Counted from the stretch's first letter, positions 16,802-26,478 are shown. The stretch: 64,000 nucleotides of DNA from Mesorhizobium sp. 65-26 (GCA_001899205.1 MKVL01000013.1:83150-147149); one strand, 5' to 3'. Numbers and translations: made by a program. Notes: generated by a model from the sequence alone, not told the origin.

Positions 16802-17791
16802 CTACAACGCCTTGACCGCCACTTTCACCGGCTTTTCGATCTCCAGCGGATTGCGAAGGGGCAGGCCGAAGTCCGCCGCCTCGATCTCGAACACGTCGCC
16901 GGCCTCGGTCCTTACGCCGTCTGCGAAGGACAGCGTCGCGGTTCCGAACATGTGGACATGCACATCGCCCGGCTGGCGGAAGGCCGAGTATTTGAAGTGG
17001 TGATGCTCGAGATTGGCGATGGTGTGGGACATGTTCGCCTCGCCCGAGAGGAACGGCTTCTCCCAAAGCTTCTCGCCGTCGCGCCATATGCGCGATGAGC
17101 CCCTGATGTCGGCGGGCAGGTCGCCGATCAGGATCTCCGGGCCGAACGAGGCGTTGCGCAGCTTGGAGTGGGCGAGGAACAGGTAATTCACCCGCTCCGT
17201 CACATGGTCGGAGAACTCGTTCGACAGGGTGAAGCCGACCCGGAACGGCGCGCCATCGTCGCCGATGATGTAGATGCCGGCAATCTCCGGCTCCTCGCCG
17301 GCATCCTGCGCGAAGGCGGGCGACATCAACGGCGCGCCGGGCGCAACCGCCATGGTGCCATTGCCCTTGTAGAACCATTCCGGCTGCACGCCGACCTGAC
17401 CCTTGCCGGGCTTGCCGCCCTCAAGCCCCATGCGGAACATCTTCATGGAATCGGTGAGCTGCTCCTCGCCGTCGCTGAGCTTCTTGTGCATGGAATCGCG
17501 CGTCGCCGCGGAGCCGAGATGCGTGAGGCCGGTGCCGGTAAGGTGGAGATGCGCTGGATCCGGATGGTTGATCGGCGAGACCAGCCGGCCCTTTTTGTAG
17601 GCGGCTTCGAGATCGACCGTTTCGCCATAGCCCTTGCGCTCGATCAACGCCTCCAGGCCAGTGCCCGTCCGCGCGGCTTCCATCGCCAGCGAATAGACGC
17701 TGCGCGCGCCGTTGATGGTTCTGGTCTTGCCGCCATTGCGGGCAACGACGCGGATCGTCTCGGCGTCGTCGAGGATCTGGGAGATCAGCAT
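16802..17791 (-). CDS. gguC: GguC, AraD1/FAH-family protein
   Basis: A 329-aa fumarylacetoacetate-hydrolase-fold protein. The metal and substrate blocks include LVSPINHPDPAHLHLTGTGL, EPEIAGIYIIGDDG, RVGFTLSNEFSDHVTE and LRNASFGPEIL. The AraD1 subgroup acts as a 2-keto-3-deoxy-L-arabonate-type dehydratase. In Agrobacterium, gguC lies with chvE-gguAB and takes part in sugar-linked functions. Here it follows gguB on the same strand after 205 bp, consistent with arabinose or galactose catabolism joined to transport. The exact reaction is inferred. Confidence 0.82.
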   Translation of the reverse strand: MLISQILDDAETIRVVARNGGKTRTINGARSVYSLAMEAARTGTGLEALIERKGYGETVDLEAAYKKGRLVSPINHPDPAHLHLTGTGLTHLGSAATRDSMHKKLSDGEEQLTDSMKMFRMGLEGGKPGKGQVGVQPEWFYKGNGTMAVAPGAPLMSPAFAQDAGEEPEIAGIYIIGDDGAPFRVGFTLSNEFSDHVTERVNYLFLAHSKLRNASFGPEILIGDLPADIRGSSRIWRDGEKLWEKPFLSGEANMSHTIANLEHHHFKYSAFRQPGDVHVHMFGTATLSFADGVRTEAGDVFEIEAADFGLPLRNPLEIEKPVKVAVKAL

Positions 17792-17996
17792 GTTGAACCC
17801 TCTCTCATTTCGCCTGGTCTGGTCGCCGATCGGGCAAACCTTGACCGGCGTGGCGCGAAGGAGTCCGCGCCACGGTTGAAACTCTTCGTCCGGATTGCGC
17901 TCGCGAGCCCGGTCCTTGCTGGGGCTTCTTGGCGCCGACGGGTTGCCGGCGGCGTCGCGATCTGGAACCCGTATGCCTCCTGAACCCCGGCCGCCC

Positions 17997-19289
17997 TCAG
18001 GCCTTGTTCTTGTTGTAGACGTCGAAGATCACGGCGCCGAGCAGCACCAGGCCCTTGACGACCTGCTGCCAGTCGACGTTGACGCCCATGATCGACATGC
18101 CGTTGTTCATCACGCCCATGATGAAGCCACCGACGACGGCGCCGATGACCTGGCCGACGCCGCCCATCGCAGAGGCGCCGCCGATGAAGACGGCCGCGAT
18201 GACGTCGAGCTCGCTGCCCAGACCCGCCGCTGGCACGGCCTGGCCGAGGCGCGCCGCGATGATCAGGCCGCCGAGCGCCGACAGCACGCCCATGTTGATG
18301 AAGACGAGCAGCGTCAGCCGCTCGGTGTTGATGCCCGAGAGCTGCGCGGCCTTGGCGTTGCCGCCCATGGCGTAGATGCGCCGGCCGATGGTCATGCGCT
18401 TGGTGACGAAGACGAACAGCGAGATCAGCACGCCCATCACCAGCAGCACGACCGGCAGGCCCCTGTAGCTCGCGAACTGGAACACCAGGAACAGCGCCAA
18501 TGCGCTGCCCACCAGCGTCTTGATGACGAACAGCGCGAAAGGCTCGGCCTCATAGCCGTGGCGCTCGCGCTTGCGCCGCGTCCGGAAGCCGAAATAGGCA
18601 TAGGCGAGCACCGCGATCAGGCCCAGCACGACGGTTGTCATGTGCAGCGTGAGCCCGCTGCCGACGATGGTCTTGCCAGCGGCGTTCACTGTCGGCGGGA
18701 TGAGCGTCAGCGGTCCGATGACGTCGGGAATGAAGCCGGAGCTCAACGCCTTGAAGCTGTCCGGCAGCGGACCGACCGAGGAGCCGCCGCCAAGCAGCGC
18801 CTGGCAGATGCCGCGGAAGATCAGCATGCCCGCCAGCGTGACGATGAAGCTCGGTATCTTGTGATAGGCGATCCAATAGCCTTGCGCCGCGCCGATCAGG
18901 CCGCCGACGATCAGGCAGACGATCGAAACGACCAGCGGATTGCTGAGAAAGCCGAGCGGCCAGATGACCATCATCATCGCCGCCAGCGCGCCGATGAAGC
19001 CCGCGACCGACCCGACGCTGAGATCGATATAGCCGGCCACGATGACCAGCAGCATGCCCAGGGCCATGACGATGATGAAGGAGTTCTGCTGAACCAGGTT
19101 CGAGAGGTTGACCGGTTTGAACAGCGTTCCCGATGTCGTGTACTGGAAGAACAGCATGATGACGATCAGCGCGATGATCAGTCCGTATTCGCGCAGGTTG
19201 GTCGTCAGCGCCGAGACGGCGACGCGCGGTCGCTGCTTGACGTCCTCGGCGACGCCGCTTTGCGGTGCGGGAGCGCTTTCCGTGCTCAT
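17997..19289 (-). CDS. gguB: GguB, multiple-sugar ABC transporter permease
   Basis: A 430-aa inner-membrane permease of the ribose/xylose/galactose class (BPD_transp_2), with about ten hydrophobic helices including [38 protein letters not shown] and [21 protein letters not shown]. The extended loop with [18 protein letters not shown] is typical of the GguB/XylH type. Its start overlaps the gguA stop (ATGA). It works with GguA and ChvE to import sugars such as galactose, arabinose, xylose and glucose. Confidence 0.92.
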   Translation of the reverse strand: MSTESAPAPQSGVAEDVKQRPRVAVSALTTNLREYGLIIALIVIMLFFQYTTSGTLFKPVNLSNLVQQNSFIIVMALGMLLVIVAGYIDLSVGSVAGFIGALAAMMMVIWPLGFLSNPLVVSIVCLIVGGLIGAAQGYWIAYHKIPSFIVTLAGMLIFRGICQALLGGGSSVGPLPDSFKALSSGFIPDVIGPLTLIPPTVNAAGKTIVGSGLTLHMTTVVLGLIAVLAYAYFGFRTRRKRERHGYEAEPFALFVIKTLVGSALALFLVFQFASYRGLPVVLLVMGVLISLFVFVTKRMTIGRRIYAMGGNAKAAQLSGINTERLTLLVFINMGVLSALGGLIIAARLGQAVPAAGLGSELDVIAAVFIGGASAMGGVGQVIGAVVGGFIMGVMNNGMSIMGVNVDWQQVVKGLVLLGAVIFDVYNKNKA

Positions 19290-20818
19290 GATGCTTTTCC
19301 TTCTCCCCGGACGATGGCGCGCATGATTTTTTCCTGGCTTGCGTCGCTTGCAGCCATCTCGCCGACGATGCGGCCCTCGTTCATCACATAGATGCGATCG
19401 GAGATGCCGAGCAGCTCCGGCATCTCCGACGAGATGACGATGATCGCTTTGCCTTCCGCCGCGAGGCGGGCGATGATTGTATAGATTTCGTACTTGGCGC
19501 CGACGTCAATGCCGCGCGTCGGCTCGTCGAGGATCAGGACTTCGGGATCGGCGAACAGCCATTTCGACAGCACCACCTTCTGCTGGTTGCCGCCCGAAAG
19601 GTTGCCGGTGAGCTGGTAGACGCTGGAAGCGCGGATGTTGGTCTTCTTGCGGTATTCGTTCGCCACGCTCATTTCGCGCATGTCGTCGATCACGCCGCCA
19701 CTGGAGACGCCGCCGAGATTGGCCAGCGTCACATTGTGCTTGATGTGGTCGATGAGGTTGAGCCCGTAGGTCTTGCGGTCCTCGGTGACATAGGCGATGC
19801 GGTTCTGCGCCGCCCTGCTCACCGTCGAGAGATCGAGGGGCTTGCCTCTCAGCAGGACCTCGCCGCTGATGCGCCGGCCATAGGAGCGGCCGAACAGGCT
19901 CATGGCGAATTCGGTGCGGCCGGCGCCCATGAGCCCCGCTATGCCGACCACCTCGCCCTTACGCACATTGAGGTTGATGTTCTTGATCACCTGCCGCTCG
20001 GCATGGATCGGATGGAAGACCGACCAGTCCTTGACCTCGAAGATGACGTCGCCGATCTGCGGTTCACGCGGCGGATAGCGGTCGTCGAGCGAACGGCCGA
20101 CCATCGAGGTGATGATGCGATCCTCGCTGATGTCCTTGCGGGGAAGCGTCTCGATCGTGCGCCCGTCGCGGATCACCGTGACCTTGTCGGCGACCCGGTT
20201 CACCTCGTTGAGCTTGTGCGAGATGAGGATCGAGGTCATGCCCTGGCGCTTGAACTCAAGCAGGAGATCGAGCAGCGCCTGGCTGTCCTTCTCGCTGAGC
20301 GACGCGGTCGGCTCGTCAAGGATCAACAGCTTCACTTCCTTGCTGAGCGCCTTGGCGATCTCGACCAGCTGCTGCTTGCCGACGCCGATATTGGTGATCA
20401 GCGTCTTGGGGTCTTCCTTGAGGCCAACCTTTTGCAGCAGGGCGCTGGTGCGCTTCTCGTTGGCGTCCCAGTCGATGACGCCGTAGCTGGCGTTCTCGTT
20501 GCCGAGGAAGATGTTTTCCGTGATCGACAGCATCGGCACCAGGGCAAGCTCCTGGTGGATGATGACGATGCCGATATGCTCGCTGTCATGGATGCCCTTG
20601 AAGTGGCATTCCTGGCCGCGAAAGATGATGCTGCCATCATACGTGCCCGAGGGATAGACACCCGACAGCACCTTCATGAGCGTCGACTTGCCGGCGCCGT
20701 TCTCGCCGACGATGGCGTGGATTTCTCCTTCCTCGACGCTGAGATTGACGTTCGACAGGGCTTTCACGCCGGGGAACGTCTTGGTGATGTCGCGCATCTC
20801 CAAAATCGTCGAAGTCAT
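19286..20818 (-). CDS. gguA: GguA, sugar ABC transporter ATPase (two nucleotide-binding domains)
   Basis: A 510-aa tandem ABC ATPase. The first domain has Walker [10 protein letters not shown] and [15 protein letters not shown]. The second has a degenerate Walker A ([17 protein letters not shown]), signature [15 protein letters not shown] and Walker [15 protein letters not shown]. This duplicated form is characteristic of monosaccharide importers (MglA, XylG, GguA). It is coupled to gguB by a 4-base overlap and lies 195 bp downstream of chvE, with a hairpin between. Confidence 0.94.
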   Translation of the reverse strand: MTSTILEMRDITKTFPGVKALSNVNLSVEEGEIHAIVGENGAGKSTLMKVLSGVYPSGTYDGSIIFRGQECHFKGIHDSEHIGIVIIHQELALVPMLSITENIFLGNENASYGVIDWDANEKRTSALLQKVGLKEDPKTLITNIGVGKQQLVEIAKALSKEVKLLILDEPTASLSEKDSQALLDLLLEFKRQGMTSILISHKLNEVNRVADKVTVIRDGRTIETLPRKDISEDRIITSMVGRSLDDRYPPREPQIGDVIFEVKDWSVFHPIHAERQVIKNINLNVRKGEVVGIAGLMGAGRTEFAMSLFGRSYGRRISGEVLLRGKPLDLSTVSRAAQNRIAYVTEDRKTYGLNLIDHIKHNVTLANLGGVSSGGVIDDMREMSVANEYRKKTNIRASSVYQLTGNLSGGNQQKVVLSKWLFADPEVLILDEPTRGIDVGAKYEIYTIIARLAAEGKAIIVISSEMPELLGISDRIYVMNEGRIVGEMAASDASQEKIMRAIVRGEGKAS

Positions 20819-20973
20819 CAGGAATTCACTCCCTGGCGCATCACCCCGAACCGGAGTCTAATCCGGAAAGGGCCATGCACGAAATCAACACGCTGCCACG
20901 TCTCTCCGCGCCGGAAGAGCACGGGATGCCGCGGAGCAGGCAAAACAATACCGGGGGCGCGCGCGGACGAAAA

Positions 20974-20998
20974 GGGGCCCCGCATCGCGCGGGACCCC
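20974..20998 (-). terminator. Hairpin between chvE and gguA
   Basis: On the minus strand GGGGTCCCGC-GCGAT-GCGGGGCCCC (one mismatch) is followed by TTTTCG. It lies 15 bp after the chvE stop and upstream of gguA on the same strand. Partial termination or 3' protection here would give more binding protein than ATPase and permease, as is common for such operons. Confidence 0.6.
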
Positions 20999-21013
20999 GA
21001 TTCCGGACCTGGC

Positions 21014-22084
21014 TTACTTCAGGTCTTCAGCCTTGATGTAGCCGGAGTCGACGACCAGCTTCTGGTAGTTCGACTTGTCGACCTCATGCGGCGTCAGCAG
21101 GATCGAGGGAACGACCTTGACGTCGTTGTTGTAGGTCTTGGTGTCGAGACCGTCGGGCTTGCCGCCGGACAGCACCTTGTCGACCAGCTGCACCGTGGCC
21201 TTGGCCAGGTCGCGGGTATCCTTGAACACCGTCGAGTACTGCTCGCCCGAGATGATCAGCTTGACCGAGGCGGTCTCGGCATCCTGGCCGGTGACGATCG
21301 GCCAGGGCTGGGCTTCGGTGCCGTAGCCGACGGCACGGAGCGAGGCGGTGATGCCGCGCGACAGGCCGTCATAGGGCGACAGGACGCCATCGACGCGGCT
21401 GCCGTCCGAGTAGTTGGCCGAGAGCAGGTTGTCCATGCGCGCCTGGGCGGTGGCGGCGAGCCAGCGCAGCGTGCCGACCTTGTCCATGCCCATCTGGCCG
21501 GACTTGATCTTGATCGCGCCGCTGTCTATCAGCGGCTGCAGGACCGACATCGCGCCATTGTAGAAGAAGAAGGCGTTGTTGTCGTCCGGCGAGCCGCCGA
21601 ACAGCTCGACGTTCCACGGCTTGGTGTTCGGGAAGCGCTCCTTGAGGCCCTTGACCAGGGAGTTGGCCTGGATCACGCCGACGCCGAAATTGTCGAAGGT
21701 GGTGTAGTAGTCGACGTTCGGGGTCTTCTTGATCAGGCGGTCATAGGCGATGGTGACGACACCGGCGTCATTGGCCTTCTGCAGCGCGTCGGCCATGGTG
21801 GTGCCGTCGATGGAGGCGATGATCAGCGCCTTCGGGCCCTTGGTGATCTCGTTTTCGAGCTGGCTGAGCTGGTTGGGGATGTCGTCCTGCGCATACTGCA
21901 GGTCGACCGTGTAGCCCAGCGCCTCGAGCTGCGACTTGACGGCGTCGCCGTCGTTGATCCAGCGCTGCGAGGTCTTGGTCGGCATCAGCACGCCGACGAG
22001 GCCCTTGTCGGCTGCGTGAGCCGAATAGGTCATGGCGGCGATACCAAGGGCCGCGACGGCGGCCAGCGTCTTGATGATCTTCAC
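21014..22084 (-). CDS. chvE: ChvE-type periplasmic sugar-binding protein
   Basis: A 356-aa periplasmic binding protein with a signal peptide ([20 protein letters not shown], cleaved after SAHA near residue 24). The mature protein begins [18 protein letters not shown] and carries the type I sugar-binding fold: [70 protein letters not shown]. In Agrobacterium ChvE binds aldoses and signals to VirA besides feeding GguAB. The start is GTG 22084 with AGGGAGAG upstream. It is the first gene of the locus and divergent from gbpR. Confidence 0.93.
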   Translation of the reverse strand: MKIIKTLAAVAALGIAAMTYSAHAADKGLVGVLMPTKTSQRWINDGDAVKSQLEALGYTVDLQYAQDDIPNQLSQLENEITKGPKALIIASIDGTTMADALQKANDAGVVTIAYDRLIKKTPNVDYYTTFDNFGVGVIQANSLVKGLKERFPNTKPWNVELFGGSPDDNNAFFFYNGAMSVLQPLIDSGAIKIKSGQMGMDKVGTLRWLAATAQARMDNLLSANYSDGSRVDGVLSPYDGLSRGITASLRAVGYGTEAQPWPIVTGQDAETASVKLIISGEQYSTVFKDTRDLAKATVQLVDKVLSGGKPDGLDTKTYNNDVKVVPSILLTPHEVDKSNYQKLVVDSGYIKAEDLK

Positions 22085-22398
22085 GTCTACTCTCCCTGGT
22101 TGATGGACGCGGCGCCCCGGGGTTTCGCGGGCCGCGCAATCGTGCAGAAGCGCAAGCGCACTGCTGCCGTAATATCGATCTCCGGTATTCCTCCCTACGG
22201 TCCCGGGCGCTGGTTTAAATCGATGCGATTTTTCATCGTCGTCGATCGGCAGGTCCCAGGACACGCTAACGTTGTGGCCCTTTGCCATAACTGTCAAATG
22301 CGATCTTTGGTGGTTGCTATACCAAATTCGGTATATTCAGTGTCGTCACCTTGGCGCTCCGGGAGGGGAGTGTGGCATCGTGGCCGCGGGAGGAGAAG
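22085..22398. other. chvE-gbpR divergent regulatory region
   Basis: A 314-bp spacer between divergent chvE and gbpR. It contains one perfect LysR-type dyad (22318-22335). No gene is supported. It is the expected place for galactose/arabinose-responsive control of chvE by GbpR. Confidence 0.6.
22318..22335. promoter_or_regulatory. LysR-type operator candidate for GbpR
   Basis: TATACC-AAATTC-GGTATA is a perfect 6-bp inverted repeat with a 6-bp AT-rich core. It includes the T-N11-A motif of LysR regulators and lies 64 bp before the gbpR ATG in the divergent spacer. Confidence 0.6.
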
Positions 22399-23388
22399 AT
22401 GGTGGCATCGAGGAACATCGGAGCCGCGACGGGCGGTGAGGGCGGCTTGCCCGGCGACGGCGAGACCCTGCTGCGCAGCGGCCTCAGCCTGCGCCACATG
22501 CGCATGATCGTCGCCCTCGACGACCATGGGCGCGTCAGCGCGGCGGCTCAGGTCATGAACATATCGCAACCGGCCGCCTCGCGCATGATCGCCGAGATGG
22601 AGGCTGTGCTCGACGTCAAGCTTTGCGAGAGACTGCCGCGCGGCATCACGCTCACGCCCTATGGCAAGGCGCTGGCCCGTCGGGCGCGCTCGATCCTGCT
22701 CGAGATGCGCGAGGCCGACCGCGAGATTTCCGAACTCAAGGTTGGCAAGGGCGGCTCGGTCTTCCTCGGCGCCGTCACCGCGCCGGCGATCGAGCTTGCG
22801 GTGCCGGCGATCCGCGAGATCCGCCGCATCTACCCGCGCATCGAGATCACGATGCAGGTCGAGACGTCGAACGTGCTGGCGCGCGAACTGCTCGCCACGC
22901 GCCACGATTTCATCATCGCCCGCATCCCCGACGACCTCAATCCGCGCCTGTTCGAATCGCGCGTCATCGGCGTCGAGAAGGCCTGCCTCATCGTGCGGCG
23001 CGGCCATCCGCTGACCAGGGGCAAGGCGGTGGGGCTGGAAGAGACAGCGGCCTATGACTGGGTCTTCCAGTCCGGCGGCTCTCCCCTGCGCCAGGCGATG
23101 GAGAGCAATTTCCTCAATCGGAACATCGCCTTGCCGGACCGCATCCTGAACACCAGCTCGCTGTTGCTCACCCTGGTGATGGTCGCCCAGTCCGATGCCA
23201 TCGCGCCGGTTTCGATCCAGGTCGCCAAATTCATCCAGAGCCCGGAAGGTCTCGCCGGCGCGATCGACGTCGTCCAGACGGAGTTCGACATCGAGGTCCG
23301 GCCCTACAGCCTGATCACGGTGAAGAACCGCGTGCTTTCGCCAGCCGCCAAGATGCTGCACGACTTCATCCTCCGCGAGGTGGGATAG
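22399..23388 (+). CDS. gbpR: LysR family regulator GbpR
   Basis: A 329-aa LysR regulator divergent from chvE, the arrangement of gbpR-chvE in Agrobacterium and rhizobia. The N-terminal helix-turn-helix reads LRHMRMIVALDDHGRVSAAA then MNISQPAASRMIAEMEAVL (about 32-75). The C-terminal half is the periplasmic-binding-like effector domain starting GSVFLGAVTAPAIELAV. GbpR responds to galactose and arabinose in Agrobacterium. ATG 22399 follows GGAGGAGA; an upstream in-frame start at 22351 is less likely. Confidence 0.9.
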   Translation: MVASRNIGAATGGEGGLPGDGETLLRSGLSLRHMRMIVALDDHGRVSAAAQVMNISQPAASRMIAEMEAVLDVKLCERLPRGITLTPYGKALARRARSILLEMREADREISELKVGKGGSVFLGAVTAPAIELAVPAIREIRRIYPRIEITMQVETSNVLARELLATRHDFIIARIPDDLNPRLFESRVIGVEKACLIVRRGHPLTRGKAVGLEETAAYDWVFQSGGSPLRQAMESNFLNRNIALPDRILNTSSLLLTLVMVAQSDAIAPVSIQVAKFIQSPEGLAGAIDVVQTEFDIEVRPYSLITVKNRVLSPAAKMLHDFILREVG

Positions 23389-23595
23389 CGCCGTCCGGCT
23401 TCCAACGGCTGAGCGGCAACACCCTGGGCTCCGTCGGGCCGGCCGGTTAGAAAAACCTTGAATTTCCGGCAGCCATGCTGTTGAGATGCTCCCGGGCAGC
23501 GGGCGAACCTTGGCGTTCAGCGTTCGCGAGGCTGCCGGTTGTTAACCATCCTGGTGCTAGCGTTGACGTCGCGAGATGACCGCGAGGCTAGTCGG

Positions 23596-24054
23596 ATGGA
23601 CAGCAGTTTGCGACCCGTAAGGGTTGGGTTGAAGCTTTTGGCCAGGGCGATTGCGTTCCTCGCCGCCGTGTCGCTGGCGCTGCCCGCCAGCGCGGAGACG
23701 GTGCGGGGAAACCCCGGTGGCCAGATCGTCGTCTTCGCCCTGCATGTCGCCGAACTGCGCGCCGCCGCTGAGCAGGTGCGTTTCGAGGGCGCATGCGACA
23801 GCGCCTGTACGCTCTACCTCTCCTTGCCCGCCGACCAGCTTTGCATCACCGCGCGCGCATCCTTCGGCTTCCATCTCCCCTACGGCGTCGGCGCACAGCA
23901 GAATGCGGTCGCTGCCAACTACCTGATCTCGCAATATCCCGACTGGGTCAGGCAGTGGATCGATGCGCATGGCGGCCTCTCGCACGGCATTATCCGGATG
24001 GGTGCCGAAGAGGCGGCCGATCATATTCCCCTGTGTCCCGGAGCCCTCGCGTAG
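23596..24054 (+). CDS. Hypothetical periplasmic protein, ClpP-like (COG3904 type)
   Basis: A 152-aa exported protein with a signal sequence (about residues 1-33, ALPASAETV at the cut). The mature part has a block like periplasmic ClpP-fold proteins: GGQIVVFALHVAELRAAAEQ followed by EGACDSACTLYLSLPADQLC and ASFGFHLPYG. In that family the ACxSACxL segment carries the nucleophile, and here Ser is present (CDSAC). This suggests a short serine-hydrolase-like or pseudoenzyme member. It stands alone between gbpR and a His-rich secreted protein. Confidence 0.6.
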   Translation: MDSSLRPVRVGLKLLARAIAFLAAVSLALPASAETVRGNPGGQIVVFALHVAELRAAAEQVRFEGACDSACTLYLSLPADQLCITARASFGFHLPYGVGAQQNAVAANYLISQYPDWVRQWIDAHGGLSHGIIRMGAEEAADHIPLCPGALA

Positions 24055-24262
24055 CCCGGGTTTCGGCGCGTCCGAGGCCGTCCGGTTCTGTTAGGCGCAT
24101 GATGGACGTCACTGATCGCGGGTGACGGTGGCGCGCCTTTCTGTCACAATCCCGCCCGGCGCGATGGAACGGCTATCCGATCCGCGCGTTCAAGCCGTTC
24201 GGCGTCAACGGGTCCATTTCGACCCGGGGAATGACGCCGGTGACCAGTTTGGGAGGTTTTCT

Positions 24263-24577
24263 ATGGAACGCCGGTTGTTTCTTACTGGAATGCTCGGGCT
24301 TGCCGGGGCGGCGGCGCTTGCCGGCCTGGCCGGGCCTGGCAAGGCTGTCGCGGGTATTCCCAGCGGCAATGGAATACTCGACCAACTCGACAAGCCGGAC
24401 CAGGCCTTCATCGACGAAAGTGGCGATGGCGCCGAAGTCGTGCAGGTTTCCCATCGCCGTGGCCACCATCACCATCATCGCCGGCGGCCGCGGCATGGCT
24501 GGAGAAGGGTCTGCCGCAGCTACTGGCACCGCGGCCGGCGTCATGTCCGCTGCTGGCGCACGCGCGTCTGGCTCTGA
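24263..24577 (+). CDS. Small His/Arg-rich exported protein with Tat-like signal
   Basis: A 104-aa protein starting MERRLFLTGMLGLAGAAALA, a twin-arginine-like or Sec signal. A middle region resembles helical secreted proteins (QLDKPDQAFIDESGDGAEVV). The tail is very basic, with HHHHH, RRRPRHGWRR and WHRGRRHVR. Such protamine-like or metal-binding tails occur in small rhizobial periplasmic proteins of unknown function. GGAGG lies 7 bp before the ATG, and a terminator hairpin follows at 24598. It is the last core gene before the integrated island. Confidence 0.6.
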   Translation: MERRLFLTGMLGLAGAAALAGLAGPGKAVAGIPSGNGILDQLDKPDQAFIDESGDGAEVVQVSHRRGHHHHHRRRPRHGWRRVCRSYWHRGRRHVRCWRTRVWL

Positions 24578-24597
24578 TCCACACTCGACGCCTTAAG

Positions 24598-24623
24598 AAC
24601 CGGCCACGACAATGTGGCCGGTT
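24598..24623 (+). terminator. Terminator after the His-rich protein gene
   Basis: AACCGGCCAC-GACAAT-GTGGCCGGTT is a perfect 10-bp stem, 20 bp after the stop codon. A T-run is lacking. Confidence 0.55.
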
Positions 24624-24647
24624 GCCGAGCCTGTATGAGGGTTTTGC

Positions 24648-24695
24648 TGGAGCGGGTAGCGGGAATCGAACCCGCGCGTTCAGCTTGGGAAGCTG
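24648..24695. repeat. attL: 48-bp direct repeat of the tRNA-Gly 3' end
   Basis: 48 bases identical to 47420-47467. They equal the tRNA-Gly(CCC) anticodon stem-loop through CCA on the minus strand, with no 5' half beside them. This is the remnant left when a tRNA-targeting recombinase inserts an element that brings its own 3' end. Identity stops sharply on both sides. Confidence 0.93.
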
Positions 24696-24713
24696 GACGT
24701 GATCCAGATATTT

Positions 24714-24790
24714 CAATGGCTTGGCTGTAAAACAGCGCCATTGTTCGTCAGAAATTCCTCAATGAAATCAATGGCTGTGTAAAACCATTG
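24714..24790. repeat. Candidate recombinase arm sites at the left end
   Basis: Two imperfect copies of one motif lie just inside attL. The first is CAATGGC (24714-24720) with GCCATTG (24737-24743), enclosing CTGTAAAAC. The second is CAATGG (24769-24774) with CCATTG (24785-24790), enclosing TGTAAAAC. CTGTAAAAC also occurs twice at the right end (47348 and 47360). Placement at both ends fits arm-type binding sites for the integrase or its excisionase. Confidence 0.5.
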
Positions 24791-24902
24791 TGTCACCCGG
24801 CCGGCTACGCTGCCGTGCCATCCGGCGCCGGAGTTTGGGCCCTATGCCTCACCGCTGGTGAGATAGGCGCTGGCTGGCTCATGGCTGCGCAGGGTGTTTC
24901 CG

Positions 24903-26150
24903 TCATAGTGCCAGCGCCCGCTTGAGATCATCGTGCTCGAAGGCGCTGGCCATGCGGTTGATCTCGGTCGAGCGGGCACCGGCCGCCTTGGCGGTATCGC
25001 GCCAGGTCGCGGTCACGGTTGCGACTTCTTTGATGATCGCGCGGGCCTGCGGCAGCGTGAGCGCGAAAAATTCCGATGCCGCTTCCAGCAAATCGAGCGA
25101 ACAGGTGCCCTCGTCGAGATTGATGTTCGTCGTCAACATCCGTGGCTTGAGATCGGTCGGAACGGGATTGAGATCGTATGCTGGCGAAAGAGACCATCCC
25201 GCCCGTCCCAGCCACAGGAAACCGTGATTGCGGAGATGGTCATCGACATTGGAGATCAGAACGTTGAAGACGACACGCCGATAGAGGGCGTGAGCGTCCG
25301 TCTTTCCCCGGGCGCCGTGCTGCGCAAGAACATCGACGATCTCCGGGTAGCTGCCGCGCTCGCCATCCTTGGCGCCCATCATTGCCATCGCCGACAGGAA
25401 TGGGATGCGGATCGTGCCATCGCGGTCGAAGCGTCGCGACAGCATGACCGCCTTGCCGGCGACGTCGACAAGTTCGTGCCGAGGCGTGGCGATACCAGCC
25501 TGGCCGGCCAGTCGCAGTGCGATCTCTTCCCAGGTCTCCATGCTGTAGTCGTCGATCTCCTTCGGGAATTTCGCTATGGAGAGGTGGCCATGTTGGTCGG
25601 TGACCGACGCCTTCGGACGCGCGCCGCCGAGGGAGGAGCCGGGGGCGAAGATGAGTTGGAGGTCCTCATCCGTTTCTTCGTCGCGGAGAATCCGCTCTGT
25701 GATTTCAAGCAAACGGCCAAGCTCAATGAGTGCGGGAACGCCAGCACGGATCGGTGCCTGGAAAACCTCGTCGCCAACCCAGCGGAAGCGCAGCGCGCCA
25801 AGCCGGGTCTCGTCGGCGACGCCGAGCAGGTAGTCGCTTTCCACGAGTGTGCGAACGGCGCGCCCTTCGCGCTCGGCGAGGCGGCGCTGGACGCGCTGCA
25901 TGAGCCGGCGACCCCAGGTATCCGGCGCCGAGTCGCCGATCGAGCCGAAGGTCGCCAGCCCGGCAAGAGGAGCGAAGGCGCCACGGGTCAATTGAAGTGC
26001 TGGCTCCAGCGAGAAACGATCGGGATCCTCAAGCCATGCTCCGTCGTATTCGAAGAGGATGGTCTCGGCGCCGCGGACGCGATTGGTCCTCGCCAGTCCG
26101 ATCGGGCGCGTGCGACCGTCCAGATCGATATGGACCTCGAAGTCAGCCAT
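24903..26150 (-). CDS. hipA: HipA-family serine/threonine kinase toxin
   Basis: A 415-aa HipA-type protein with the N-terminal subdomain (GAFAPLAGLATFGSIGDSAPDTWGRRLM) and the kinase domain. The ATP-binding region is GSSLGGARPKASV. The catalytic loop appears as LISNVDDHLRNHGFLW and the metal-binding triad as LSPAYDLNPV. E. coli HipA phosphorylates glutamyl-tRNA synthetase and causes persistence; the target here is unknown. Its start overlaps the end of the HTH antitoxin gene by 8 bp, so the two are coupled. It probably helps keep the island in the population. Confidence 0.9.
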   Translation of the reverse strand: MADFEVHIDLDGRTRPIGLARTNRVRGAETILFEYDGAWLEDPDRFSLEPALQLTRGAFAPLAGLATFGSIGDSAPDTWGRRLMQRVQRRLAEREGRAVRTLVESDYLLGVADETRLGALRFRWVGDEVFQAPIRAGVPALIELGRLLEITERILRDEETDEDLQLIFAPGSSLGGARPKASVTDQHGHLSIAKFPKEIDDYSMETWEEIALRLAGQAGIATPRHELVDVAGKAVMLSRRFDRDGTIRIPFLSAMAMMGAKDGERGSYPEIVDVLAQHGARGKTDAHALYRRVVFNVLISNVDDHLRNHGFLWLGRAGWSLSPAYDLNPVPTDLKPRMLTTNINLDEGTCSLDLLEAASEFFALTLPQARAIIKEVATVTATWRDTAKAAGARSTEINRMASAFEHDDLKRALAL

Positions 26151-26478
26151 CGTGGGATGATCCGGTTGTACGCTTGAGATGAACGTGCTTGGGCAGGTTG
26201 GCGCTGGCCAGCGCCCGCCCGACGCTGTCGTTGTTGATATCGGCTACCTGGCCGAGACCGTCGAGCAGGCCGAGCGCCTGCAGGACACCGGCATAAATGC
26301 CGATGCTGACGTTGGTGTCGCCAGCTTCGACCCTTTGTAGTGTCGAGCGAGACGTGAAGGCACGCTCGGCCACGACCGCCATCGGCAGTCGACGCCGCCG
26401 GCGGGCATCGTGAATGTCCGCTCCAAGCTTGCGCAGCGCACGCCGCACGACTGCAGGAGGGTTATGGGGGGTAGGCAT
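26143..26478 (-). CDS. hipB: HipB-like HTH antitoxin
   Basis: A 111-aa XRE-type DNA-binding protein directly upstream of hipA. The helix-turn-helix is LGADIHDARRRRRLPMAVVAERAFTS followed by STLQRVEAGDTNVSIGIYAG. It would neutralise HipA and repress the operon. ATG 26478 has AAGG upstream; a TTG at 26508 would add ten residues. The CGTGCT...AGCACG dyad at 26490-26520 lies just before the start, a good place for autorepression. Confidence 0.85.
   Translation of the reverse strand: MPTPHNPPAVVRRALRKLGADIHDARRRRRLPMAVVAERAFTSRSTLQRVEAGDTNVSIGIYAGVLQALGLLDGLGQVADINNDSVGRALASANLPKHVHLKRTTGSSHDG

Larger units (their letters stand above)
24578..24902. other. Left island junction region
   Basis: A 325-bp stretch without a gene. 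It holds a terminator (24598-24623), the displaced tRNA-Gly 3' end or attL (24648-24695), and two imperfect hairpin repeats carrying TGTAAAAC (24714-24790). Confidence 0.7.

Noticed and set aside
17895-19391. 498-codon open frame antisense to gguB
   Set aside because: Highly charged, low-complexity translation without a family; gguB on the other strand has full membrane-permease signatures.
19736-22507. 923-codon open frame on the plus strand across gguA and chvE
   Set aside because: It runs antisense to two clear transport genes, has no recognisable domain, and is the usual shadow of GC-rich codon use.
24648-24695. Second tRNA-Gly gene at the left end
   Set aside because: Only the 3' part from the anticodon stem-loop is present; no acceptor 5' strand or D-arm, so it is an att remnant and not a gene.
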